13,614 bases of DNA, taken from positions 1-13,614 of the forward strand of contig DAOVQG010000110.1 of NCBI GenBank assembly GCA_030628805.1, read 5' to 3'. Both the position numbers and the translations under genes were made by a program. This document shows, in pieces, positions 1 to 7,052 of this stretch. Every line of letters begins with the position of its first letter. Positions within the stretch are counted from its first letter, which is position 1. Under the pieces are notes generated by a model. It searched no databases, was not told where the DNA came from, and saw nothing but the letters and a program-made list of their open reading frames with translations. The stretch comes from JAGMDK01 sp023128695 (GTDB lineage Bacteria > Planctomycetota > Phycisphaerae > UBA1845 > Fen-1342).

Positions 1-76
1 AACCCCGAGCGTTAGCGATGGGTCAGGCACATGGCGGCATCCCGTCGCGTGCGACCGGTCGCTTACGCTCGCGGTT
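1..76. repeat. Imperfect inverted repeat at the window edge
   Basis: Positions 1-18 and 59-76 are inverted copies matching at 16 of 18 positions, with the core CGAGCGT(T/A)AGCGA, separated by 40 nt. The element may extend beyond the left edge. No reading frame is supported in 1-204. It resembles the other paired palindromes of this window in size and layout, but its arms have no clear GTAG or GTGG foot. Confidence 0.6.
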
Positions 77-167
77 CTGATTGGGGGGCGTCGCCACGCA
101 TTCCAGTATCGCAACACCTCGCAGATTCTGTCACGGACCCAATGAAAACGCCGACGGTCAGGGCTGC

Positions 168-196
168 TTTAACCACGGCAGGCGTCCGGCTACACT
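168..196 (+). promoter_or_regulatory. Possible ffh promoter with almost no leader
   Basis: TTTAAC (168-173) and TACACT (191-196) are separated by 17 nt and match 3 of 6 and 4 of 6 bases of the sigma-70 consensus. A start about 7 nt after the -10 box would fall near 203, two bases before the ffh ATG at 205. No Shine-Dalgarno sequence precedes that ATG, which agrees with a leaderless or near-leaderless message. The boxes are weak and this is inference. Confidence 0.28.
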
Positions 197-204
197 AGCG
201 GACT

Positions 205-1635
<1,431 letters not shown>

Positions 1636-1653
1636 AATTGTGTTAGGGTCCGC

Positions 1654-1734
1654 CGGGTGCCATGTCCCACGCTTGCGTGGGCATGTTTTCAGGTTCACGC
1701 AACATAGCCACGCAAGCGTGGACCATGCCACCCG
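1654..1734. repeat. Paired palindrome after ffh (possible terminator)
   Basis: Arms 1654-1685 and 1703-1734 are inverted copies matching at 27 of 32 positions, with a 17-nt loop. Each arm also folds alone around CCACGC-tt-GCGTGG. In the left arm the stem extends to CATG...CATG with one bulged T. Read outward, the right arm begins GTGG and the left GTGC, the foot position discussed for the other repeats. It could stop ffh transcription, but there is no T-run, so a repeat element is the safer reading. Confidence 0.8.
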
Positions 1735-1748
1735 CCCGAAAGCGGGAG

Positions 1749-1765
1749 TATCTGGAAACCAGATA
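1749..1765. other. Short perfect palindrome upstream of the 113-aa gene
   Basis: TATCTGG and CCAGATA form a perfect 7-bp inverted repeat around AAA, 46 nt before the next start codon. It could be an operator or a small RNA hairpin. It does not resemble the larger repeat families nearby. Function is unknown. Confidence 0.35.
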
Positions 1766-1810
1766 AACAGAAGTTGTCTGAGGTGAGATGAATCTCCAAG
1801 GAACAGAAAC

Positions 1811-2152
1811 ATGAGAATACTGAAGCTAGGCAGAGGCCAGATCTCTCGCGTGATCGGGATTCTTGAAGACGGGGGCCCCTTTGATGTTCTGGATAAAATG
1901 GTTCACGGGCAAGAGGCTGCGGCTTTCGTACTCCGAGGCCATACCTGGTTAACACTGGGCCACTTTGACCGAGCCGCCTCCTGCGCTTTAAGACTCACGG
2001 GAGGTAACGAAGCCGAGCTGAGGATTACCCATCTCAACGTACCGCGAATGTGGTACGGGGTGAATCTCTTCCGAGGTTCCGACAGAAAGATCGAGGACCA
2101 GATACGCGACTACATCCTCAGCAATGTTGCAGAGGCAACTGAAGTGGACTGA
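1811..2152 (+). CDS. Hypothetical protein, 113 aa
   Basis: I do not recognise this protein. The ATG at 1811 has a good ribosome site, AAGGAAC at 1798-1804. The product is soluble, of mixed charge, with no signal peptide, membrane segment or cysteine pair motif. Its N-terminus is basic (MRILKLGRGQ) and residues 36-65 alternate hydrophobic and polar positions as in a compact alpha/beta fold. The frame is free of repeats and ends 6 nt before a perfect paired palindrome. It lies between ffh and a probable toxin-antitoxin remnant, so it may be accessory, but no partner is evident. The clear ribosome site and plausible composition support it being a gene. Confidence 0.65.
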   Translation: MRILKLGRGQISRVIGILEDGGPFDVLDKMVHGQEAAAFVLRGHTWLTLGHFDRAASCALRLTGGNEAELRITHLNVPRMWYGVNLFRGSDRKIEDQIRDYILSNVAEATEVD

Positions 2153-2158
2153 AGCCAT

Positions 2159-2221
2159 GTAGGTCGGGTCATCGACCCGACACGTACTATCTAAATTTGT
2201 CGGGTCGATGACCCGACCTAC
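2159..2221. repeat. Perfect GTAG-footed paired palindrome (REPIN-like)
   Basis: Two 24-nt arms (2159-2182 and 2198-2221) are exact inverted copies with a 15-nt loop. Each arm reads GTAG followed by the 8-bp hairpin GTCGGGTC-atc-GACCCGAC. A GTAG foot before a hairpin is the hallmark of REP elements recognised by TnpA-REP (RAYT) proteins, and two such units in inverted orientation form a REPIN. There is no T-tract on either side. A terminator role for the upstream gene is possible but secondary. Confidence 0.85.
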
Positions 2222-2279
2222 TGTGCTTGACGCACCACTCACTTGCGGCAGAATAGCATCCTTCACATGAGGGATTTGA

Positions 2280-2429
2280 ATGGGCTCACGGATCGGCGAA
2301 TTCCGGCGCAAGGTTGCCCTTGGTCAATATGAGCTAACCGGCCATGCCAAGGATGGACGACGAATACGTCTGATTTGCCGATTGACCGAGCTCGGCCGTC
2401 TGCGGATCATTACGGTGTTTGAAGAGTAG
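2280..2429 (+). pseudogene. Shortened DUF4258-like toxin frame
   Basis: A 49-codon frame starts at ATG 2280, directly after an in-frame TGA, and ends at TAG 2427-2429, two bases before the YgiT-type gene. The N-terminal half (EFRRKVALGQYELTGHAKD) resembles the start of DUF4258 proteins, where a conserved His follows a short helix. The C-terminal half (ICRLTELGRLRIITVFEE) resembles their last two strands. Normal members have about 80-90 residues, and the central segment seems to be missing. The join is in frame, so a product could still be made. DUF4258 proteins are commonly encoded just before YgiT-type zinc-finger antitoxins, which matches this arrangement. The family call rests on remembered motifs. 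Alternatively this could be a short real protein of a related family. Confidence 0.5.
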
Positions 2430-2431
2430 CT

Positions 2432-2677
2432 ATGAAATACGATACTTGTGAATATTGCGACGGTACCGTGCGGTCTCGCCGGGTTACGGTGGACCTGCGA
2501 CGCGGCGAGCGGCTGTACGTCTTTCACAACGTTCCGCTCGGCGTCTGCTCGAAGTGCGGCGAGCGCTACTATCCGGGACGCGTGCTGGAACAGCTCGATG
2601 AAATCGCCGAGCACGGCCTGGTTGGCGCGAAGACCGTCCGCGTGCCGACTTTTGACTACAAAGAAGCCACCGCTTAG
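2432..2677 (+). CDS. YgiT-type (MqsA N-terminal-like) zinc-finger protein
   Basis: The 81-aa product has two CxxC pairs, Cys6/Cys9 and Cys39/Cys42 (CEYC and CSKC), which would bind one zinc. The sequence around the second pair, VCSKCGERYYPG, is typical of the YgiT/MqsA zinc domain. It ends after a short helix (LEQLDEIAEHG) and lacks the C-terminal helix-turn-helix of full MqsA (about 131 aa), as do many stand-alone YgiT proteins. The ATG lies 2 nt after the DUF4258-like stop, so translation is probably coupled. In such pairs the zinc protein is the presumed antitoxin. Here its toxin partner looks truncated, so the antitoxin may be an orphan. No DNA-binding domain is seen. Confidence 0.85.
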   Translation: MKYDTCEYCDGTVRSRRVTVDLRRGERLYVFHNVPLGVCSKCGERYYPGRVLEQLDEIAEHGLVGAKTVRVPTFDYKEATA

Positions 2678-2685
2678 CCGAGCAG

Positions 2686-2702
2686 GGCGGGTTGTGCCCG
2701 CC
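2686..2702. repeat. Small palindrome after the zinc-finger gene
   Basis: GGCGGG and CCCGCC form a 6-bp stem around TTGTG, 9 nt after the stop codon. Read on the minus strand, the stem is preceded by a GTGG foot (GTGG-CGGG-cacaa-CCCG). No T-run follows, so it is probably another repeat unit and not a terminator. Confidence 0.5.
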
Positions 2703-2721
2703 ACTAATATGGCGGACGGGC

Positions 2722-2811
2722 GTGTGGCACGGCCGTGTCGGCCGTGTGCTATCGCTCGCAACAAGCCTATCGTCGATACGCCAATGCACGGCTGACACAG
2801 CCGTGCCACGC
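2722..2811. repeat. GTGG-footed paired palindrome, family A copy 1
   Basis: Arms 2722-2747 and 2786-2811 are inverted copies matching at 22 of 26 positions, separated by 38 nt. The left arm reads GTGG plus the hairpin CACGGCC-gtgtc-GGCCGTG. The right arm, read outward, is GTGG plus CACGGCT-gtgtc-AGCCGTG. The C-G to T-A change keeps the stem paired. A second copy with the same two differences lies at 7983-8043. Confidence 0.85.
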
Positions 2812-2826
2812 TTTGGAGTGAGACAG

Positions 2827-2845
2827 GGTGCGTCCCTGACGCACC
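2827..2845. repeat. Short palindrome GGTGCGTC/GACGCACC
   Basis: A perfect 8-bp inverted repeat surrounds the trinucleotide CCT, 15 nt after the family A element. It is a single hairpin with no inverted partner in the window and no T-run. Confidence 0.55.
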
Positions 2846-2865
2846 AATCCACAGAGAGGCGACAG

Positions 2866-3102
2866 TCACCGCGCGTCTCGTGGGCCGGTAAAATGCGCTT
2901 GCAGCAGTGCGAAATCAGCCATGTCGAAATCGCCGTCCTGATCGGGCTCGGTACAGACGCAGCCGCCGAGGGGCGGCAACGCGGGTCCGGCAAAACAAGC
3001 GGTGAAACTGGTCACGTCGTCCAGGTCTACATCGCCGTCGCCGTCGCAATCGCCGGGTAACGGGCCGGAATAAATAGGGACAGTCACGAATGGCATCAAC
3101 AT
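2866..3102 (-). CDS. Orphan dockerin/EF-hand domain, probable gene remnant
   Basis: Almost the whole 78-aa frame is one planctomycete-style dockerin type I-like domain. Two calcium loops are visible, DCDGDGDVDLDD (from about residue 18) and DQDGDFDMAD (from about residue 54). Each is followed by a short helix (VTSFTACFAG, FALLQAHFTG), and a CVC motif lies between. In this phylum such domains sit at the C-terminus of large secreted proteins. Here there is no signal peptide and no other domain, and an in-frame TGA lies two codons before the first ATG. The likeliest reading is the surviving end of a larger gene, although a small calcium-binding protein cannot be excluded. It lies downstream of the propeller gene on the same strand, separated by 118 nt. 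The domain call is secure; the status as a gene is not. Confidence 0.5.
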   Translation of the reverse strand: MLMPFVTVPIYSGPLPGDCDGDGDVDLDDVTSFTACFAGPALPPLGGCVCTEPDQDGDFDMADFALLQAHFTGPRDAR

Positions 3103-3106
3103 AGTT

Positions 3107-3135
3107 CATAAGCCCTTGCTAACACAGGGGTTATG
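3107..3135. repeat. Hairpin between the propeller gene and dockerin fragment
   Basis: CATAAGCCCT (3107-3116) and AGGGGTTATG (3126-3135) pair at 9 of 10 positions around a 9-nt loop. It is the only good hairpin in the 118 nt after the minus-strand operon and could help end it. There is no T-tract, so terminator function is doubtful. Confidence 0.4.
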
Positions 3136-3220
3136 GCGATTGCGCAAGTTGTGGCCTCCGGTCATGATGTTGGTGTTGTTGAAGTGTCTGGGCCATGGTG
3201 TGTTTTCCAAAAAGCGATCG

Positions 3221-5077
3221 TCAACCTGCTTCCGGGCAGGATCGAGGCAGTGTATACGCTCGCAGCCCGTTTGGCTCGACCAAGATCATGTATCCGGGCG
3301 GCCAGAGTACTTGGCGAATGTCGCCGGACGGTTGCAGATGGAACATATTCAGGAAACGCGTGCTGTCAAGCGGCGGCCGCTGTGCCGTGGGTCCACAAAG
3401 AGGTACGCGATGGAGAGTGTATAATCGAGCTTCTACTGAGGAGCCGCGGGCTTCAGCCTGCGCGGCGCCGCGCGGACTGAAGTCCGCGGCTCTTCGTGCG
3501 CCGCGCGGACTGAAGTCCGCGGCTCCTCGTGCGCCGCGCGGACTGAAGTCCGCGGCTCCTCGGGTTTTGTCACTGTCTCTCGGGTCTGGTTTCATATCTG
3601 AAGAGAGCCTGGAGGTCCGGACAAGCCCATATAAGTAGCGTTCAGAGAGACCCGCCGCGATGAATTCTCTGCCGAGCGCTGCTCGGCAATGCCCCAGCAG
3701 CACTCCGGTCGCTACGTCATACACATATATGCCCTTTTGACCGATGGCTATGACATTGCTGCCGCGGATGGTTAATGAAAATATCCGCGAATCCGACCGG
3801 CGGGGCTTGTGTTTCGGCCACACTTTCTCGCCGGACGAAAGACTGTAAGCGCTGAGCCAATACCCCCCGCCAATCAGAAGCAGTGGCGGCGGCGTGGAGG
3901 ACGAAGCGGGGCACGCATCGTTCCTCGTTGGAGGGATGAACACATCTATTGCGGACGCCCGCAAGTCCTCGCCTTCGAGGCGGCAACTTCGTCGCGGCCC
4001 GGATTCTCGCCACAGAGTTACCTGGTTGGACGAAACCGTCAGCAGTTCGTCGCCGATGAGCGTACTCCACAGCGACCACGGCTCAGCGAGCGCGCGTATC
4101 GTTGGTCGCGGCCGCTTGTCCGACAGAACAATAAACGCGGCCTTCACCTGCCCGCCGGCTTTCCACAGAACGACGGCCTTGTTACCGAACACGTGCAAAC
4201 GGACAAGCGGGAGGGCGAGGCTCTGTCGCAAAAGTAATGTAGCGTCCGGGCTCCGTCCCGGACGTAGTCGTAGGTGAGCGTTTTCCCGCATCCTACGTCC
4301 GGGACGGAGCCCGGACGCTACATTCGAGACAAAGCCTAGGTTAATGGTCCACAGCTCTTTACCATCGGCGTGGGATAACAGGACAATGCGACCATCGGCG
4401 TTCACGGCCACAAGTCCGGCGGACGAATTCACGGCGGCAGTCCACCCTGTCAAGACCTCTGGATCACCTGGAAACGCAGCGGGGTCGGTCGTTTCGCCGT
4501 GTTGCCACTTCAAACCGGCCGGTTTGGAGAGCCGGATGGCGTAGAGCGCGTGGCGGTCAAAGCAGTACGCGATGTCGGAGGGGTGTTCGGTGTGCTCGTC
4601 GCCAAACGCCGCTCGGGCGCCGCGTCCGACGGGGATCGGTTTGGAGAAACGTGCTTGCCCGCTCGCGGGATCGAGCAGATGCAACTGGGCGTCGCGCGTC
4701 GCTGCCAGCAGGGCAGTCGTCTCGCTGGCACCGACCAACTCCACCCATTCCACGCCCGGCTGCATCTGCCAGGTCCAGTACGGCTCAAGCGTCTGCCCGG
4801 CCGGTTGCGTATCGGGCGGCGTCTGATCGGAAGCCTGGGTCGGCGGCCCCAGAAGTGGCACCAGACCAAAAGGCAGCAACATAATCCAAAGAGCCGCGGA
4901 CTTCAGTCCGCGCGGCGTGACGCTGGTGCGAGATTCCCATCTCGCACACATTGCGGGAATAGTGCGAGAAAGGATTCTCGCACAAGCAACGTGGATTCTC
5001 GCACCAGCAAATTCGCGTTCCCCACCGCTGAAGCGATGGGGCACCCGATAAGGAGTGATTCTCTGACTCTGCCTCAT
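3221..5077 (-). CDS. PQQ-like beta-propeller protein, probably secreted, with repeat-derived inserts
   Basis: This 618-codon frame encodes repeated four-strand blades of the PQQ/WD40-like type: LHLLDPASG (about 133-140), LYAIRLSKPAG, VAVNADGRIVLLSHADGKELW (about 223-243), LSAYSLSSGEKVW and IYVYDVATG. Such propellers usually act as binding scaffolds in the cell envelope; no catalytic residues are seen. A hydrophobic stretch (about residues 61-77) followed by PPTQA-SD looks like a signal peptide. The start is uncertain. ATG 5077 overlaps the glycerate kinase stop as ATGA and gives a basic start (MRQSQR), but residues about 12-63 are mostly repeat DNA. ATG 4882 lies just after the repeats but lacks a ribosome site and a basic n-region. 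Two further repeat blocks lie in frame at residues 252-281 and 506-546, between blades. The frame survives all of them. Confidence 0.75.
   Translation of the reverse strand: MRQSQRITPYRVPHRFSGGEREFAGARIHVACARILSRTIPAMCARWESRTSVTPRGLKSAALWIMLLPFGLVPLLGPPTQASDQTPPDTQPAGQTLEPYWTWQMQPGVEWVELVGASETTALLAATRDAQLHLLDPASGQARFSKPIPVGRGARAAFGDEHTEHPSDIAYCFDRHALYAIRLSKPAGLKWQHGETTDPAAFPGDPEVLTGWTAAVNSSAGLVAVNADGRIVLLSHADGKELWTINLGFVSNVASGLRPGRRMRENAHLRLRPGRSPDATLLLRQSLALPLVRLHVFGNKAVVLWKAGGQVKAAFIVLSDKRPRPTIRALAEPWSLWSTLIGDELLTVSSNQVTLWRESGPRRSCRLEGEDLRASAIDVFIPPTRNDACPASSSTPPPLLLIGGGYWLSAYSLSSGEKVWPKHKPRRSDSRIFSLTIRGSNVIAIGQKGIYVYDVATGVLLGHCRAALGREFIAAGLSERYLYGLVRTSRLSSDMKPDPRDSDKTRGAADFSPRGARGAADFSPRGARRAADFSPRGAAQAEARGSSVEARLYTLHRVPLCGPTAQRPPLDSTRFLNMFHLQPSGDIRQVLWPPGYMILVEPNGLRAYTLPRSCPEAG
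3441..3562. repeat. Three tandem 33-bp palindromic units plus one inverted copy, inside the propeller gene
   Basis: Units 3465-3497, 3498-3530 and 3531-3562 (the last incomplete by one base) repeat with near identity. Each contains CGCGGACT-tc-AGTCCGCG as an 8-bp hairpin when read on the minus strand. A diverged inverted copy precedes them at 3441-3464. The 33-bp period equals 11 codons, so the host frame reads RGAADFSPRGA three times. A single exact copy of the core lies at 4891-4917. Confidence 0.9.
4236..4324. repeat. Perfect 32-bp inverted repeat (GTAG-footed, family B), inside the propeller gene
   Basis: Arms 4236-4267 and 4293-4324 are exact inverted copies, 32 of 32, with a 25-nt loop. 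Each arm has AAT, then foot GTAG, then the hairpin CGTCCGGG-ctccgt-CCCGGACG. Read in the host gene it encodes about 30 Arg/Gly-rich residues (SGLRPGRR and LRPGRSPD). Its hairpin unit is related to the one at 8539-8650. Confidence 0.92.
4891..4917. repeat. Single copy of the 33-bp family core, opposite orientation
   Basis: These 27 bp are an exact reverse complement of the core of the tandem units at 3465-3562, with the hairpin CGCGGACT-tc-AGTCCGCG. The copy ends 9 nt before the internal ATG at 4882 and encodes the residues TPRGLKSAA ahead of the hydrophobic signal-peptide core. Confidence 0.9.
4922..5008. repeat. Composite palindrome bounded by GCTGGTGCGAGA
   Basis: The 12-nt outer arms (4922-4933 and 4997-5008) are perfect inverted copies. 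Inside are two perfect 9-bp hairpins, GTGCGAGAT-tccc-ATCTCGCAC (4926-4947) and GTGCGAGAA-agga-TTCTCGCAC (4962-4983). The element fills most of the space between glycerate kinase and the propeller gene's internal ATG, but is open in the propeller frame. Confidence 0.8.
5020..5041. repeat. Short hairpin CCCCACCGCT/AGCGATGGGG
   Basis: The 10-bp arms match at 9 positions around a 2-nt loop, 33 nt after the glycerate kinase stop on the minus strand. No T-run follows. It adjoins the composite palindrome at 4922-5008, and together with the 33-bp family copy they form a nearly continuous repeat block at 4891-5041. Confidence 0.55.
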
Positions 5078-6222
5078 GATCTTCGGGGCTCAAACGTACG
5101 GCACAGACACTGCGCGGCGTTGTGCAGGTTCGTCGCGGTTGTCGCCAGGGCCACAGCCAGCGTCGTCTCGGGCGGCGTGACGACGACGATCTTCGTAACG
5201 CCAATGGCCTCGGCGAGAGCCTCGATCGTCTGAGCAGCACGCATATCGACCGCCCCGGCGAACGCCACTGTTGGCACACCTTGCCGGGCGGCGAGCCGAG
5301 CAACGCCGGCCACGACTTTTCCGCCGACGGTCTGGTCGTCGATGCGTCCCTCGCCGGTCAGGCACAAATCGCACCCTTTGAGCTTGTCGCGCAAGTTGAC
5401 GTGGCGTGCAACTTCATCAAACCCCGACAGTAATTGTGCCTCTAGCGTCGCGGCCAACCCGGCCGGCAATCCGCCCGCGGCGCCGCCGCCCGGGATTGCG
5501 GAAACGTCGCGTCCATAGCTGCTTTCCAATACGCGAGCCCAGTTTTCCAACCCGTGTTCGAGTTTTTGCACCGCCGTCGGAGACGCGCCCTTCTGCGGCG
5601 CGAAGACCGGAGCCGCGCCACGCGGCCCGAGCAACGGGTTATCCACGTCGCATAGAATATCAATATTCATCGACGGAGGGTCAGCGGCCGGTCGCAGCGT
5701 GGCGATCCGCGTGAGCATCCCGCCCATGATGGGTTCCTTGAGCATCCCGCCGTCCGTGTCGGTAAACTCCCAGCCCAGGGCCTGGAGACAGCCGGTGCCG
5801 CCGTCGACTGTGGCCGACCCGCCGACGCAGAGCAGGACACGTGTACACCCGGCCTCGCAGGCAGCTTTCAGGAGTTGGCCGGTCCCGAAGCTCGTCGTTC
5901 GTACGGCATCTCGCTCAACCGGGCTGAGTAGGGCAAGACCTGAGGCCTCGGCCATCTCAATAATTGCAGTATTCCGGTCGGGACAAAGCCACCAGCGGGC
6001 TGAGCACGGGCGGCCGAGCGGATCGAGCACTCTTGCCGTGTGCTGCTCCGCGCCGAGTGCTTCCGCCAACAGCCGGCCGGTGCCCTCGCCCCCGTCACCA
6101 AGCGGGCAGATGAGGATCTCGGCGCCGGGCCGCGCAGCGCGTACGCCGACCGCCAGCGCCGCGGCGACGCCGGCTGCGTCGAGCGCATCCTTGAACTTGT
6201 CCGGGGCAATCAGGATTCTCAC
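5074..6222 (-). CDS. glxK: Glycerate 2-kinase (GarK/GlxK family)
   Basis: This ATP-dependent kinase makes 2-phosphoglycerate from D-glycerate, feeding glyoxylate-derived carbon into lower glycolysis. The 382-aa product matches the type 1 glycerate kinase family in length and in motifs: N-terminal LIAPDKFKDAL (4-14), GDGGEGT (42-48), IEMAEASGL (88-96), SFGTGQLL (111-118), the glycine-rich GGSATVDGGTG (134-144), and LTGEGRIDDQT near residue 290. The start is GTG at 6222, which overlaps the lpxA stop as GTGA. No Shine-Dalgarno is visible, so translation probably depends on coupling. It ends in an ATGA overlap with the propeller frame. No other glycerate or glyoxylate gene is in the window. The symbol is the family name; garK is equally valid. 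Confidence 0.96.
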   Translation of the reverse strand: MRILIAPDKFKDALDAAGVAAALAVGVRAARPGAEILICPLGDGGEGTGRLLAEALGAEQHTARVLDPLGRPCSARWWLCPDRNTAIIEMAEASGLALLSPVERDAVRTTSFGTGQLLKAACEAGCTRVLLCVGGSATVDGGTGCLQALGWEFTDTDGGMLKEPIMGGMLTRIATLRPAADPPSMNIDILCDVDNPLLGPRGAAPVFAPQKGASPTAVQKLEHGLENWARVLESSYGRDVSAIPGGGAAGGLPAGLAATLEAQLLSGFDEVARHVNLRDKLKGCDLCLTGEGRIDDQTVGGKVVAGVARLAARQGVPTVAFAGAVDMRAAQTIEALAEAIGVTKIVVVTPPETTLAVALATTATNLHNAAQCLCRTFEPRRS

Positions 6223-7031
6223 GGTTGTTCGCCGTCGGCCGCGAGCGTCTGGCCGGGGCGTCGGCCCGTCATGTACCCGCGCTTGCTGGAGCTACGAAGG
6301 AACTCAACCAGCCGCCGACCGGGGTCGGTGTCAACCATCTCCGCGACCCGCTCGATGGCTTGCGGGAAATGCAGACCGCTGCGGTAGAGCACCCGATGGC
6401 AGCGGCGCAGCTCGTGCCGCTCAGCACTGCTGAACCCCGCTCGCCGTAAACCCACGACGTTTGGACCGGCGATATACTCGGATCGTACCATGAGCATGAA
6501 CGGCGGCACATCCTTGGGCACCGGCGTCAAACCGCTGAGCATGGCCAACTCGCCGATACGTACGAACTGGTGAACGCTGGCGTTGCCGCTGATCAACGCA
6601 CGATCGCCGATTTCAACGTGCCCGGAAAGCAGGACGCTGTTTACCAGGACGACGTCATTGCCGAGCACACAGTTGTGCCCGATGTGAGCGGTGGCCATGA
6701 TGAAGCAACGCCGACCCACGATGGTCGTGCTGCCGGGCATTGTCCCGCGGTGGATGGTGGCGTGCTCGCGGACCACCGTCTCATCGCCGATCCGCGTGTA
6801 GCTCGGCTGGCCCGCGAACTTCAGGTCTTGCGGCGGATGCCCGACGACCGCGAACGGGTGAATCTGGCAACGTGCCCCCAGGGTGGTACCTTCGGACACA
6901 TAAGCGTGCGGGTAAAGCCGCGTTTGAGCCCCGATACGCACGTTCTTCTCGACAACCGCATAGGCCCCGATCTCGGCCGTCGGGTCAATCTCGGCTGTCT
7001 TGTCGACGATGGCGGTGGGATGAATCGGCAT
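6219..7031 (-). CDS. lpxA: UDP-N-acetylglucosamine O-acyltransferase LpxA
   Basis: LpxA transfers an R-3-hydroxyacyl chain from acyl carrier protein to UDP-GlcNAc, the first step of lipid A synthesis in the cytoplasm. The 270-aa protein has left-handed beta-helix hexapeptide repeats from residue 1 to about 180 (HPTAIVD, DPTAEIGAYAVV, GHVEIGDRALISG). The catalytic His is His119 within TAHIGHNC, equivalent to His125 of E. coli, with His116 also kept. HPPQDLKFAG and IHRGT are LpxA signatures. The C-terminal helical part includes GLRRAGFS and YRSG. Length is near the E. coli 262. The ATG lies 21 nt after the pdxJ stop without a clear ribosome site. It supports a lipid A-containing outer membrane. 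No other lpx gene is nearby. Confidence 0.96.
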   Translation of the reverse strand: MPIHPTAIVDKTAEIDPTAEIGAYAVVEKNVRIGAQTRLYPHAYVSEGTTLGARCQIHPFAVVGHPPQDLKFAGQPSYTRIGDETVVREHATIHRGTMPGSTTIVGRRCFIMATAHIGHNCVLGNDVVLVNSVLLSGHVEIGDRALISGNASVHQFVRIGELAMLSGLTPVPKDVPPFMLMVRSEYIAGPNVVGLRRAGFSSAERHELRRCHRVLYRSGLHFPQAIERVAEMVDTDPGRRLVEFLRSSSKRGYMTGRRPGQTLAADGEQP

Positions 7032-7052
7032 GTTTGGTTCAACGAATGTCTG

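Noticed and set aside
1654..1734. Treating every palindrome as a transcription terminator
   Set aside because: Most lack a T-tract, several lie within coding frames, and related copies occur in unrelated contexts. Only 11997-12026, 13395-13427 and, weakly, 10826-10849 fit terminators.
3441..3562. CRISPR-like regular repeats
   Set aside because: Units are directly contiguous with no unique spacers, and each is a short palindrome. The 78-bp array at 13487 also has identical, not unique, intervening sequence. No cas gene is present.
3195..3638. 147-codon plus-strand frame with the repeated string APRGLKSAA
   Set aside because: The repetition is the palindromic 33-bp array read from the other strand. 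The minus-strand propeller frame is longer and shows blade motifs across both flanks.
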